From positions 3,286,001 through 3,350,000 of the forward strand of contig CP053170.1 of NCBI GenBank assembly GCA_014607495.2: 64,000 nt of DNA, written 5' to 3'. The translations under genes were made by a program, and so were the position numbers. This document shows positions 27,976 through 40,974 of the stretch, piece after piece; the first letter of the stretch is position 1, and the number at the start of each line of letters is the position of its first letter. Source of the stretch: Carposina sasakii (Eukaryota; Arthropoda; Insecta; Lepidoptera; Carposinidae). The notes under the pieces are model-generated. The model searched no databases. It was not told the DNA's origin and saw nothing but the letters and a program-made list of their open reading frames with translations.

Positions 27976-28713
27976 TGAAGTAAATTTTTTAAATAGTTTA
28001 CCTACCGCGACAGCTCCGCAAAACTTCCTACTTTGAGTGAAATCCGAGTGTTAGTCCGCCATTTTGAAATCTTAACAATTTAGCCAATCAGGGAACGCGG
28101 GGGCGGGCCTGTTATTAGAAACTAACAAACATAAACAAACTTATTCCAGAAGTGTTTTAGGGAATACGTATGTACCTATAATCGCCAATCGGTTATGGTA
28201 GATTTTTTATTTTTCACGCATGAACGTATAAAGAATAACGGACAGAGTGTTGTGACTATATAGAGTGAAGCATTCATAGTAAGCTCGGTAACGATATTCC
28301 ATGGAGTAGGGATGCATATTGACGCGTTATTCACACACAAATACAAACCATCGTAAGCTCGGCGCCAACTGGAAAATACGCACACATGCACAACGCGCCG
28401 CCATTTCGGTGCTTCAACCTGTGCAGGGACAGCATTACGTCCGTTATTCTTTTTACGTTCATGTTTTCACGGTTGTAAAATAAATCCTAAGATGTTTAGA
28501 AATTCTCCATATTATCTGGAAATATACCTATCTATATATAAAGTTTGCGGACAGGTTCTCTATGGTGGGCTATGTAGGTACTGTGTTTATAGCATTTCCC
28601 TTAACATACCCCTTTTGTTACACCCTGTATAGTACTGTGTACCTAACAAGGGCAGATGAGGTGGATTTTGGGTCCTCAAGGTTACTACCTAGATATTAGG
28701 CGAAACGCCCAAG

Positions 28714-29758
28714 TAGGGTTGCCAGGTTGAAAAACCAAAAAGCCGGACAGACCAGCCAATTTGGCCGGACATTTGGCTAAAAAAGCCGAACACCCTATAT
28801 TATTTTGGATTTTGTGTCTTAGTACTACCTAATAGGTACAAAAATTATCGTCGCTGAATACTTAAACTGATAACGAACCTACTGCTATTGAAAGAGCGCA
28901 ACCGACAGTCGAGTCTGAGAGACCAATTGCGACCATTTCTTACATGCGACTGAAAATGAGCTTAAAATTCATAATAGATGCGCGAGCGAAGCGAGCCCGA
29001 AATTTTTCTCATATTTAGCACGTAACTTACGTACCTAAATTGCCTATTACTTCTTGAAAATTTAAGCTCTACCGAGAATTTGTGACCATTGCTAAGACAT
29101 GAGATGGGTTACAAGTGGGTAGACATCTAAACATAATCGTTATATTTAATTTAACAGCATTGGCAATGTCTTCGTGTAAGCGAGAGGCCACACCAGATAA
29201 GAAATATTAAAAAAATTATGAATAAAGAAATGGAAAAAATTCTTCACCCGAGTGGGAATCGAACCCACGACCTCTGCATACCGTGCTAGTGCTCTTACCA
29301 CTGAGCTACCGGGTCAATTAATTAAATTAACAATATTCATATTGTTAATTATACACACACATCTTGACATTGCTATTAGACTTTTTAGAGTTACTAGAAA
29401 CCTGTCCGTCCAGGAGGCTTAGACATTGTGATGAGCGACAACGAAGTTCGCAAGGTTACGAAAACATTTTCTCAAATCCCTAGGAAGCCTTAATTTAACG
29501 CGTTCTCTAAATAACGTGATCGCTGTTGGTGGAAATGTTTCGATAACATTACGATGTACGCTGTCGCTTGTAAAATTATTGCATTGCCTAAGCTGGCCTA
29601 AGCCCCAGGGGGTGGTCATGAGCGCCATGACCCCATTGATCCGCGCTTGGTGAAAAGCCTACCAAAAGCCGGACAGGCCGGACATCGTCACTTTTGGCCG
29701 GACACACGACCAAAAAGCCTGACTCTGTCCGGCTTTATCCGGACGCCTGGCAACCCTA
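28714..29758. mobile_element. hAT-like element with nested SINE
   Basis: Terminal repeats TAGGGTTGCCAGG (28714) and CCTGGCAACCCTA (ending 29758), followed inward by repeated 'AGCCGGACA' subterminal units. A tRNA-derived SINE (29205-29320) lies inside. No transposase is recognised and no clear 8-bp duplication. The superfamily call is inference from end sequence. Confidence 0.6.
29205..29320 (-). mobile_element. B-family tRNA-derived SINE, single-headed copy
   Basis: Minus strand begins GACCCGGTAGCTCAGTGGTA (A box) and has GTGGGTTCGATTCCCACTCG (B box), then GAAGAATTTTTTCC. Not called as a tRNA gene because the anticodon arm does not pair. Confidence 0.75.
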
Positions 29759-30061
29759 CATCCAAGGCTGTCAAGGCTATAAACACCCTTTACGGAAGAA
29801 ATCTACTATTATTATTACATAAGTACCTACCTAAAATAACCAACTAAATTCCTATCCATGTAGGTACCTACATATTTTATTTTACAACTATGTATAATAA
29901 TAAATTAATTATCTACGTAAATTTCTGCGCCCGCGCCGCTGATGCCGTGTCGACGTTGATGTCTTTTATAGGTATAGGTCACTGGGATCGACTGACGTAA
30001 TCATAGTAAACAGGTAAGAACAGAATTTCATTATTTATGTATTTCGGAATGGTGCAATGTA

Positions 30062-30206
30062 TCGTCTTGCATGCTAGGTGCTCGGGTCTGGTTTCTCATG
30101 GCGATTGTAGTTAGTGCAAGTGCCTGTTGTCGCAATTATGAGTTATCAGATCCGAGGGTCAGTGGAGGGTGTAGGGCCCGGTGGTGGGCGCACCCATAGT
30201 GAATAG
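30062..30206 (+). mobile_element. C-family MITE, right arm only
   Basis: 'TTATGAGTTATCAGATCCGA' to GGTGGGCGCACCCATAGTG. Confidence 0.68.
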
Positions 30207-30764
30207 GTAGGTACCTACGTATTTGCCTCGAAACACTTGTCAAATTAACTAACTTGCTTTTAATTTAGGTAAATGTATACGGATTTTCTAAAACTGTCAC
30301 TTTAGCTGTACCCGCCATTTCTTTGACGATGTGAGTTTCGAAAATAAACCATACGTATTGCGCGAACGACGACCGCATAAATAATAAATAATGGAATAAG
30401 GTCAGAAAGATATGATGAACAGTACCTGCCTATCTGCCTATTAGGCTAGAGGTAATGGGGTAATCCCCCCTCGCTTCGCTACTGTTATTGCTTATTTTAT
30501 AAAAAAAAAATCCTCTAAATTAGTAGGTAAGCCATCTCTTTTATTTCTTTCACCTGCTTGAGTGCGTAGCGTGGTAGTTTCATGGTGGTTTATGACACTT
30601 ATACTTAAGGGTGCTTAAGAGGTAGATAATAGACCTCTTCTAAGGTTCAATAAGCATGCTTTCTTGCTCTTGTTGCCGCAAAAGAACAAAGACATCATGT
30701 CTAGAGAATTAAGTACCTGTTCCCGTTAGATTCACCATTTACCTGAGTCAAAATGGCAAGAGTC

Positions 30765-30890
30765 CGTTTCATGGAATAATTTCTATGCCTAATTTCGGAA
30801 CTAACATTTTTGTACGCTGTAACACAGATAATGTAGTCATACGCATAGTAACTAGCGCCATTCCTATGAAGTTCCTACGAAGGAACTTTT
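30765..30890. repeat. O-family repeat fragment
   Basis: 'ATAATGTAGTCATACGCATA' and 'AACTAGCGCCATTCCTATGA'. Related pieces at 40975-41465, 47755-47870 and 60480-60640. Confidence 0.5.
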
Positions 30891-30934
30891 TGGTAAAATG
30901 CACTCTAGTACCTGTGTCTGTTTCAAATTCTGTG

Positions 30935-31150
30935 TAAAAAATCTCTCCATGGGCTCATGTAAGTTGTTTCTGCAATTCTTTTTAATGTTTACTAATTTTA
31001 CACCCGTTCTTGAGGATTTTCCCGACGTTTCCATTCATCATCATCAATATCATCCATCATAAATTCAGAAATCATTTACTAAAGACAATGGCTGTATAGG
31101 CTTAGTTCCCCTTGCCTTTCCTTCAGAATAAACTAAACAAACAAACAATC
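30935..31150 (+). mobile_element. K-family retroelement, 3' half
   Basis: From 'CATGGGCTCATGTAAGTTGT' to 'ATAAACTAAACAAACAAACA', the typical tail. Confidence 0.7.
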
Positions 31151-31301
31151 TGTGTAAAAAAAAATTAGATGCAGTAAAAACATTGACAAGACCACCTTTG
31201 CATAAACCATAGATAAACACAACACAAATAACTACCTGGCCATATGCTTTCGAAAGATTTGGCAGGTTTTTATGGCTATTAATCTAAGCTTCTTCTATAT
31301 C

Positions 31302-31558
31302 TCGGCTGTCCCAAAATAAAACACTGAATATGCCATTTTTGTGAAAATACTGTTTATCCCAATTTTGGATGTTCTGTGTGCAACTACTACCTAAATCAAA
31401 AATCCGTTTTTTGAAAATGGTTAAAATGGCAAAGATACCAAGGTCCAAAAACACAGAATACGCCATAAACGGAAGATATTAACACAGAACATCCAAAATT
31501 GGGATAAACAGTATTTTCACAAAATGGCATATTCAGTGTTTTATTTTGGGACAGCCGA
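31302..31558. mobile_element. 257-bp palindromic MITE
   Basis: Arms of about 80 bp: TCGGCTGTCCCAAAATAAAA at the left, TTTTATTTTGGGACAGCCGA at the right, with an unpaired loop of about 100 bp. Only copy in the window. Confidence 0.8.
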
Positions 31559-31724
31559 TCTATATGTCGTGGCCAAATCACTTTAATAGAAATTTCATGA
31601 AATGGTCGGTTAGGTTAGGTTAGTATCATGAAATGATCAATTCATTATCATCATATGGTCAAGGGCATTTTGACCATTTCATGATATAAATAATTCAACG
31701 ATATGGCGACGACATTTATACATT

Positions 31725-31903
31725 GAATAAAATTGTAACGGATCGATGTTTGTGCTCGCTAATCTCAGAAAAGGCTGAACCGATTTCGACGCAGTGTTCA
31801 GGAATATGTTGTGATAGGTCCCACTTAACATATAGGCTACTTTTTATCCCGGATAATATCGACATTGTATTTTTTTCTGAAGTCCACGTGGGCGTCCACT
31901 AGT
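31725..31903 (-). mobile_element. F-family repeat (copy 3)
   Basis: 'AAAATTGTAACGGATCGATG' to 'GTGGGCGTCCACTAGT'. Lacks the segment between the spacer and the HpaII-like end. Confidence 0.68.
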
Positions 31904-33109
31904 CTTACGAATAAAGATTTCTGTCTCAGCCATTTACATTAAGAATGGAAAGAGGGACAGACATAACTAATTTTAAGTTTGTTTCTAGAGAAACACCAAA
32001 TGAGTTGGACCCGATTACTTGGCAATTATAATTTATTTCAAATGTACTTATTTACAGGAAAATTATAGAAATTATTAAAAATATAAAATTATCTGCAAAA
32101 TTAACACGACATCTTTTTCTCTTCTAGTCTTGTCAAACAAAATATTTAAAAACTTCGAATAAGACGCTTTTGGCTTCAAGCGGCCAGTAAGGTCCGTGAC
32201 CGCGGAGGTTGGTTGCTAGCAGCAACAAGTTTCTTTTTAGGCGTGACGGTCGTAATCAACCACTTTAGCTGTATATAAAACAAACACCTATCCATTGAGT
32301 CTGTATGTATGTAACCCAGTCAGTAAAAAAGTCCTAGGCATTCCGCACTTCAAATTTAGGTAAATATACCTACCAACACCACCAAGGAAGATAGGTACCT
32401 ACCTACTCGTATTAACAAACTCTCCAGATATCCCCCAAAGCCACCGTCCACCTACCCACTACTTTATGTCAAAAAATGATAAAGGTACAATACGCACCTA
32501 CCTACCTTTCTTTCAAATTACCTGCGTGAATATTAATTATTTTTGACATAGGTAGAGCAGACAAAAATATGATTTATTTAGGTACAACTCAGATTAAGTA
32601 TGTAATAAAAAATCTGAGACCTACAATTTATATTCAGGAATTTAATAACTTCTGCAACCTGCTTGTATTTAAAAAATAATAGCATTTGAATAGAACTAGA
32701 AAAACCAATACTAAATCTGGAATAAGGCAACAAATATTTATTTAGATATGTGTCTATACCTCGTTATATAAACCTTAGGTCATAGAAATATTCTCAGGTA
32801 AACTATCTCTACAAAGTATCGATAATTAATTATCTACCTACTAATGAGTAGCTTAATTTTAGTTATTAAGTATCTACCTATGTACGAGTACCTACTTATA
32901 GTTAATAACATCCACTACTTTGCAAAAACAATTTAAAAATAGCTGACTCACCGTTAATGCATTTAACTAAGCAAGTACGTATTACACACAATAATAAACC
33001 TTACCTACACGCATCACCTACGTAAATAAAACGTTCACTCCACCCAAACCATCTTGATACTTCAAAAGAATTAAATGAATGCATCCATAAAAATCAAAAA
33101 TCGAATTAA
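31904..33109. other. Intergenic stretch without recognised gene
   Basis: AT-rich, with a short fragment like the 27254 element near 31920-31990 and many TACCTA/TAGGTA tetramer runs. No coding exon recognised on either strand. Confidence 0.5.
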
Positions 33110-33863
33110 ATACAGAACAGCGTCGTCAGCGGTGCGTGAATTTCGTACGTATGGGCAACTACCTATCTCATCAATGATAATGGGCGATCTGGCAACGTCG
33201 CGCTCACCTGGCGTGTTACCTGCGCAGTGTCAACAGGGGGCAAGCACGCCGCAGTCGTTCCTCCGACCGAACAGACACGCTTGTGTCTCACCAAATTAAA
33301 TCACAAAATTCACCACAAATCCCAAACTTTTTCGCCAATAAGTGCTGTAAATTCCGATTAAAATCAGTGACGTGAAGTGCAAAAGCGAATGTGAACTTAT
33401 ATCTATACAGACTCGGATTCGTTCGTTGACACCACTCGAAAAGAAGTGGAGAATCCAGTTTGATGGTGAAGCAATTGACTTGGACGTTGGTATTTAATGT
33501 AATAACAAATGTGCTGTGAGTTAACTATAGATTTTCACCTGCAACGGGAAGGAAGCAGCTTACGTAGACGTATAGCGGTACCTAAACTCGGTGCGCGCAC
33601 GCGAGTCTTGTTGGGTAACCGTCGGGTTTCTAAAAAGTGCTTTCAACGCATTTTTAAAGCACACAAACAACTTGTATCGTGATTTTCGTGTGTTTGACTA
33701 CGTGTGACACCGACGCGGATACTGCGTCCGGCAATTCTTGGTACTTAGAAAGCAGAAAAGTGCAAAATGCGCAATTAAAACGGTAATATAGTGACAGTTG
33801 TAGTCTAGCGTGTCTAGATGGACGTACAGTGATTTGAGGAACAGTGGAGTATCTCTGGCCACC
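33110..33863 (+). promoter_or_regulatory. Candidate promoter and 5' UTR of fusilli
   Basis: This stretch is more GC-rich than its surroundings and free of the repeat families found elsewhere in the window. It leads directly into the Kozak ATG at 33864. A TCAGT initiator-like pentamer occurs at 33364-33368, but no convincing TATA box or downstream element accompanies it. Transcription start and any 5' UTR intron cannot be placed from sequence alone. Confidence 0.45.
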
Positions 33864-33992
33864 ATGATAACCGGTGGGTGGGTTTGTGCGATGCATGTAC
33901 GCACCGCTGGTTTCAGCGGAGCGGCACTAGGCTCTGACGAGGAGGAGGTCGTCTACATGGCGTTTGTCATCATTGATGTGCTCACTAATCAG
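33864..33992 (+). CDS. fus: fusilli/ESRP first coding exon (residues 1-43)
   Basis: ESRP/Fusilli proteins are RNA-binding regulators of epithelial alternative splicing, with an N-terminal exonuclease-like fold followed by three RRMs. This exon starts at ATG 33864 in a strong context (GCCACCATG), with an in-frame TAG upstream at 33801-33803. It encodes TAGFSGAALGSDEEEVVYMA and a following hydrophobic strand. The 'TAG-x-x-G-x-x-LGSDE-x-E' pattern and the later '-E-x-x-VRP' match, as I remember them, the N-termini of ESRP1/2 and Drosophila Fusilli. It ends in phase 0 at a GTATTT donor. The RRMs are outside the window, so the name is a strong inference, not a proof. Confidence 0.75.
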
Positions 33993-36380
33993 GTATTTTG
34001 ATTTTGTTATACTTATTCCACAGCATGGAAACTTTGCTGCAGAAAGGATTTCGATTTGAATTTTATAGTTCCTAAGCTAACAAGTTAGATAAACTCAGAC
34101 ATGAAAGTTAAATAAATTTAAACATGACAGTGCATTTATACAACAATATGTTGTAGGTATTACGCAGATATTCCGTCTTATTTTTCTTCTTGAGGCCATC
34201 CACACTTGAGGAGAGAGACCTCGTATTTTGGACACTTTCAGGGCACAATAATTTTATAAAACGTGTATTTATACTAAGTAATAACTAAAGAAATGAAAAG
34301 GTAAATGGAACTAAGGTAAAAGTTTAATAATTGCATTGAGATACCTAGGTGGGTTCGAGTCCCACTCGGGTGCATTTTTTTTCTTTATTTCTTAAAAACA
34401 TATTTATAATACCTAGGTACAACAAGTTTGGCTCCTAATTGGCTTTCTTCATAAAGTGCCACTCTTGGTAAAAGCCTTCAATACTTTGACATGATTGTAT
34501 TAAGTTAAAAAAATTGGGCATTTTTATATTGACCTCAATTTTGGCTGAGTGAAGGGAAACGGGTTCTTATGCACCTTCAGGCTTACCTACAATCTTAAAA
34601 AAAGGGATATTTCCATTGGAAGCGAAATGTCGCTATAAATTGTACAGACATCTCGCCTCCACTCTGGGAACAATCTTGCTGTATGAGCTATCATTTAGAA
34701 CCTAATTGCTATACGTGCATAACTTAGTTAAAAGTTTCCGTTAAGTGGTATTCGGTACTGTTTCCAGCTCATTCTCCTTCGATAGGGATACCGTACGTTT
34801 AGAAGAGAATAGTTGTTGAAATTATTTAATATCTAAGGACATAAAGTCATCATCATCTACCTGTCCTTACTAATATTCCATTATTTTTGCATTCGGCGGT
34901 CTGTTATTACTTCTACCGAAATGGCGAAACTCATGCCAATCCTCCTAACTACCTGCTATGCCAGTATTTGTATTAAAACCCTAATCTTCACTACAGTAAA
35001 TGTAACCTAAACAATTGCTTACCTACTCATATTTAAAATGTCTTTAAGTTTTGTTAATCGTAAGTAGGTAGGTACAATTTATAATATTTTAGTGGTCTTT
35101 TGCCATATTCTGGTTTCCAAGTTTTCCATTCTTATTCGATTTTAACATTTTTACGGGGTCTGTCAACTTCCATAATCAATTTGGTCATTTTGGATCAAGA
35201 CTATTCAAAACCGGTTTGTCAAGTTAAGTCATCGATCGATATACTTAAGCCTAAATAATAAAATATTTCAAAACTTTACATTTACTAGAAATATATTCAT
35301 GGGTTTTGCCGATACGAAAGTAACTCTGTTTGCCTGTCTTTCGCTGCTTTTTTACAGCCAAACTTCTGAATTAGTTAGAGATGTAGGTAGTTACCTAATG
35401 CTCTTAAACCTAAAAAAAACTAATCCTTTTTTTTCTCTGTTTTACTCCAGTAAGAGGTTTGTGAGAATGTAAAGATGAATGGATATTTTGATATTTGCTT
35501 CTCTTTTATGCATTTAATAATATAGATACCAACGATTCATATAGCTTACAGCAGAATAACACATAGGGCTTATGTCGCAGGCTATTCATTCGCGCAGGCG
35601 TTCGCTCACAAGTCATCATCACCACATATTTTAAAAAATTCCGCTGTCTATCTGTCCCTATGTACCTACCTACCTATATGGTTAGATCTTCTAGGCGTTT
35701 TTTTAAATAGATAGTTATTTAAGAGAAAGGTTTATGTTAAAGGTTAAAGGTTTATGAGATAGGTATTAACTAGGGACCAGCCCCGGCTGCGCACGGGTGC
35801 AAATTAGTCTTGCGAAGTCTTGGGCGGCCGCTGGTAAATAAATAATATGAACCTATGTAAACATGAACGTTCATGTATGTAAAGAACAAAACAGTTTTTA
35901 TTTTGAAGCACGTTAGAATGGACATTGTTGTTTTACGAAGATAAGGCGAAATAGATTAATTTGAAATTGTTAGGTAATGAAAATATTGTAAATTTTTCAG
36001 TGCAGGTGTCTAGGTCAATACTACTTATCTATCTATATATTTATAACCAGGTGTTGCCCGTTGCTAGCCTATTATATTGTTTTAAAACTTCCTAAGGTCC
36101 TGTATTCACAGCGGAAGGGACAAAATTCATTTATATATTAATAATGGTTGTTGTTAATCCATGTCTATTTATTTATTTCGATATAGGTACCTTAGTGTCA
36201 GATTATTTATACTTAGTAAGTAGGTATTGTAATAGCAGTCAACCTAAGTAGGTAGCTAAAGATTAAACTTGATATGTAGGAATATAAACACATCCTGTAG
36301 ATATGTAAAAGCCTTATATTGTCATTTTGTATTAGTAGAGTAGAGACTGGTAAAGATTGAGGGCATCCACTAAAGTAGTA
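33993..36380. other. fusilli intron 1, first segment
   Basis: No exon recognised. 34345-34390 is a tRNA-SINE scrap (GGGTTCGAGTCCCACTCGGG). 35690-35835 is a G-family fragment ending 'GGGCGGCCGCTGGT'. The rest is AT-rich unique or decayed sequence. Confidence 0.5.
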
Positions 36381-36733
36381 TACAGGATGATTTTTGGTCG
36401 CCAACGTTCCCGAAAACTACGGAATCTCCTCATGGAAGCATCATACCTGGGAATTGTCTGGTTCCCAAGATATTAGGGTCCAAAGTTGAGTAAATAGACT
36501 GTGTTTTTCTGTGTAAATGCACATAGACGCGCGTAGTAAGATTTTTTTTACGAGAAATAATTAATATGAAAAAACTAGCATAATCACTGGACACTAAAAA
36601 TTTCATGATCAAGAAATTTAAAAAAAAAACTTTACATCTATTCCCAGCATTTTTTTTTGGCATAAACTTACTTTATTTGATGTATAGAGTACGTACCTTT
36701 CGTTAAGGGTAAAAAAAACATACAACCTGTATA
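36381..36733 (-). mobile_element. E-family TA-flanked MITE (copy 3)
   Basis: TACAGGATGATTTTTGGTCG at the left, ACAACCTGTATA at the right; 353 bp. Confidence 0.72.
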
Positions 36734-36734
36734 T

Positions 36735-36925
36735 CACTATATATTATAAAACAAAGTCGCCGCTGTCTGTCCGTCCTACTAGGGAACGGATTTTGATGCG
36801 GTTGTTTTTAATAGATAGGGTGATTCACGAGGAGGGTTTGTAGTGTATAACTAGAGACCCGCCCCGGCTTCGCACGGGAGTAATGCACTCTCACGTGGGC
36901 GAAGCCGTGGGCGGCCGGTAGTTTT
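36735..36925 (+). mobile_element. G-family Helitron-like element
   Basis: 'CGGATTTTGATGCGGTTGTT', 'GCCCCGGCTTCGCACGGGAG' and the 3' end GGGCGGCCGGTAGT. Confidence 0.62.
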
Positions 36926-37484
36926 ATATAAATTCTACTTAAATTGCATCCTAAGTACCTAATAACCTAAAAATAAGAAAGTGTCAAACAAAGAGTTTTC
37001 TCAAGCAAATAAACCTGTTTCTACAACATTTATCATATTTGTAAGTATTTATTTACCTACTGACATCATGTGTCGTGTTACTAGCGCGATTTAATATAAA
37101 AACGGAAAGTTTTTTGTTACGAATAGGTACTTATAAAATATTTTGCAAGGTTTCCTGCATTTGACACTAGACTTGGCAATATGCTGATTTAGCTGGTACC
37201 AATGTGGCACGTCATCATAAAAATAACTTAAATATGGGCGGGCTATACATACTACGTTTATTATTACCCACTAGTTACAGCCTCCTACACCCACTGCTAA
37301 AACTTCCTCTTTAGTAAGCAACTTTACACAATCTTACGCCAGCCTCCAGAAAAACAGAAAGCATAGAAATACATAATTTTGTAGGTTATAAGAGCCCCTT
37401 CATACCTGTGCAAGCCGAACTAGACACCATTACGTCAATGTAATATGCACTAATTTTGTTATCTTGGTATTACATCAGTGTGTG

Positions 37485-37735
37485 TGCAAACACAGATGCA
37501 CTCTCTATTCCGTTATTCTCATAGTCCGTTGGGATGGAAAGCCGACACTAGCGTAGAGAGATCAGGCGCAAGACCAACGGTTTTACTTGCTTGCAGAGGC
37601 ACGAGCTAAGTGACAATTTTTACAACATTAAAATCTGTACATGAAATAAATTCATTGGTACAGGCCCGTGACTGGGATCGAACTTACGCCTCCCGCTTGG
37701 AAGGTGCACGTCTTAACCACTGGGCTATCACCGTT
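37485..37735 (-). mobile_element. L-family tRNA-derived SINE, most complete copy
   Basis: Minus strand: GGTGATAGCCCAGTGGTTAA (A box), GTTCGATCCCAGTCACGGGC (B box), then 'ATTTATTTCATGTACAG' and the body. Confidence 0.75.
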
Positions 37736-37867
37736 ATCTCTATGTCATCAATAATAAAGTTATCCAAGGTAAACATGAAAACCCTGTCAAGTTTCTTAGC
37801 CGTTCTTCTTGTGCAGGTGTTATAGAATCGGCGGATTATATTTTGGCTTTAGTATTACCTACTTACT

Positions 37868-38108
37868 ATCGTAACGGATCGCTGTCTGTACATGGAAGAT
37901 ATATGAGAAAAAATATTATAGGAGACCTTTATCAACGCAATAGTAGGTAACTAAAAGAATGATTTTTTGGAATTATTGTCTGTTTGTCGGTTTGTCTGCG
38001 CGTTCTCAGAAAGTCTCAGAAAGGGCTGAACCGATTTCGATGCAGTTTTCAGGAATATATGTGACAGGTCCCACTTAACAATATAGGCTACTTTTTTCCC
38101 GGAAATTT
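37868..38108 (-). mobile_element. F-family repeat (copy 4), truncated
   Basis: Starts ATCGTAACGGATCGCTGTCT and stops in 'CTACTTTTTTCCCGG', without the CTAGT end. Confidence 0.68.
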
Positions 38109-40974
38109 GTAAAATTTTTGAATAAATTAAAATATTTACATGCCACATTTTTTGGCGAAACATGTCTCTGATCTCGATAACTTTATTATACCTAACTACC
38201 TTGTTTTGAACAAATAAATAGATAAATTCTTTCAATTCATTTCACTAATCTGTAAATCTATAATATTATTTAATACTGTCAGATATCAAATCGTTGACTC
38301 ATTCAATCATAATCAATAATTTAAAAATATGTTAAAGAGTGTGCCAAAATCCCTCAACCGAGTGGCCTTAAGGGAAAAGTTAGCACTAAAAATGCGAGCG
38401 TTGGCCTTCTAAGCTAAAGAATCTTTCCGCTTGTTGAACATGAGGTAATATATCTTATAATTACGATGCAGCCGTAAATTAGGAGTTCTAATTATGAAAC
38501 TATGGTCTATGACCAGATTAATATGTGCGTGCCTGAAGAATAAGTAGCAGGTATAATAACGTATGTATTTATATGCATACAACATACCCAATCAATATCC
38601 TAGCTACTAAATTATAATCGTAAAATATTCTGAAAAATGATGTTAAGTGTTTTTTTTTTGTTACTCTTTCACACAAAAATAACGAACAGATTTTACTCGT
38701 AACGCAACTAAACTGGAAAAATAAATCTTCATTTTTGTGCAATTTAGTTTAGTAAGTAGTTAATATTATTTGGTTATAATAAAAATGGTCTTATAGAGTT
38801 CTAATATATCAAATATCAAAACTGGTCCGTCGCGTTACAGAGGAAACCAAGTAAAATTTAAGTCTCATCAGTTTTTTTTTCTGATAATAAAAAAATGGCC
38901 CCACGTTTGCAGAAAGAATTCTATTATTATAGGTACCAACTATCAATTACTCGTACCTACTAGGTATTCAGTGCCGCTACTGCTTAATCTTTTATTCGTA
39001 AACTGATCTAGAGTAAGATTTAGCTAGTTGCTCTGTACATGGCTACATTAACTGTGTAACTGCACACAAAAAAATTTGTTCACAAACCACGTGCAGGAGT
39101 TATTCCGGACTCGAGTAACTACTGCCTATATCATGCGGATTCCCTTTTAAAGTCAGAAATGATCTAATCTGCCGTCACGTATCTTTACGTGACCTTAGTA
39201 CATTGAATTTATGTACAAGTGTACGACAGATAACCATAATGGAAAATTGCCTTGTTAGTTAGATGTGCCACCCACTACATCTTTTGCATAAATCTGGGAA
39301 AATATCTCCACATCTTTTGCAAAAATCTGGGAAAATGTTAGGTATACACATTCGCTGCCGGCAGATTTTCTAAAGGTGCCGTAAACATTACGCCAACGCC
39401 TAGCGCCATGACGCAAATAAGCGTCAGGGGCACCTCTAGAAAGCCTAGAAGACGCAGATACATAGTCGCCGGCACTGAATGTTGTACATTGTGTATAAAT
39501 ACGTCCCTAGATTCCTTTTAAGACAAGATCAGAATATATTTTAAATTTTAAAATAAAAAACATAAGTGCCTACCTATAAGCTTCGTAAAATTTGTCCGTG
39601 GAGTAGGTAAACATTTTTTTCTTTATACGAGTATGCCTTAGTAAAATGTTAATAGTTTCTTATAAAGATAGGTTTACAGTTGTTCTAGATAATATGTTAA
39701 GCTCCACTTTCCATTTAAATCCAATATAAATGACATCTCTTTCTGTAAGCAAGACGGCATAAAATAGATCTAGGATTTGGTTGGTACCTTAGATGAATAT
39801 TTTAGATATGTTGTCACAATGCATCAACAAAATATTTCAAAAATTAGCACCAAGATAAGATAGATATTAAAACTGCTTGGTCACGCTTTACTAGACTTGT
39901 ATATCTAAATGAGATAGCGATATTCGACACCTGTAATGTAGAATGAGATAGGATGACTTCGTGACAATTTTTTGAGTAACATAATTAATTGATCTGACAG
40001 AAAATTAATGTCGACTTTATGCTAATCAGTTGTAAGCAGAACTTTATGGTTATTTTCTAGGTTGTAATAATAAAATATTAAATAAGTCCTATGTTTCTTT
40101 TTTGCTTGTTTGCTCGCTAATTTCAAAAACAGCTTATCTGATTTGGATGTGGTTTTCATTGATGCATGTAACTAATTTACGATTTTTTTTTAATTACAGC
40201 ATTCTCTAGGGAAAAGAAACATAATTGCCTGTCATTAAAATCCTGATTTCGGAGATAGCTACTTTACTTACTAGAAGAACATGCGTAGCGTAACCTATGT
40301 GTTAGCTATAAGTATAACTGCCAAGTTTCATCAAAATCCGTTTAGTTGTTTTTGCGTGAAGGTGTAACAAACATTAAACATCCGTTCTCACAAACTTTTG
40401 GATTTATACATTTTATAATATTAGCTTTGTCATTTTCTGTCAACTTCCTACCCTGTTGTTTTCCATCTCTCTCGTACTTACGTCAATTGTATACGTCAGA
40501 GCGGTACCTACGTTTTTAAACCTGACGTTTCTAAGCCACGAACCGATTGTTATTGTTTTGACTCATTCATTATGGAAACATATAGAAATAAGGATGTACT
40601 TAGCTTATTAAAGTTTAGAATTTTATTGTTTTGCGGTTTTTACTCATAAAAAATTAAACGTCAATCACAGAGATGGTGGTTATAATTAACATCAATGTAC
40701 TTAACCGCCGGTTTCTCAATCAGTAATCAAACTGTAGCCCGTTAATTGAAATGTCATTTTTTGTCACATTGACACACAGTCATCGTGACAATCAACGTTT
40801 ATAGAATAACTCCTATGCCAGCAAGCCTAGCATGATCTGCGAAACTCGATATGATAAACCGATTTATCGAGATTTAGCCTGTCTCACAATACGATAAATA
40901 TAGCCGTATGTTGAATTTTGTATAGAGACGATACGATATCGTACGATACGACATCCACGATGCATGGTCATGCT
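38109..40974. other. fusilli intron 1, sparse segment
   Basis: No exon recognised. 39340-39480 holds a P-family scrap ('GACGCAAATAAGCGTC', also at 49025-49045). 40080-40440 resembles a decayed Helitron-like repeat ('GCCAAGTTTCATCAAAATCC', also near 25630). Confidence 0.45.

Noticed and set aside
29205..29320. Possible genuine tRNA gene
   Set aside because: A and B boxes are good, but the anticodon arm does not form a 5-bp stem and a SINE tail follows. Treated as a tRNA-derived SINE.
33075..33299. 74-codon frame upstream of fusilli
   Set aside because: No recognisable domain; more likely promoter or 5' UTR sequence.
33810..33863. Upstream start for fusilli at 33810
   Set aside because: The codon there is GTG in a poor context. 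The first ATG after the in-frame stop at 33801-33803 is 33864, with a GCCACC context.
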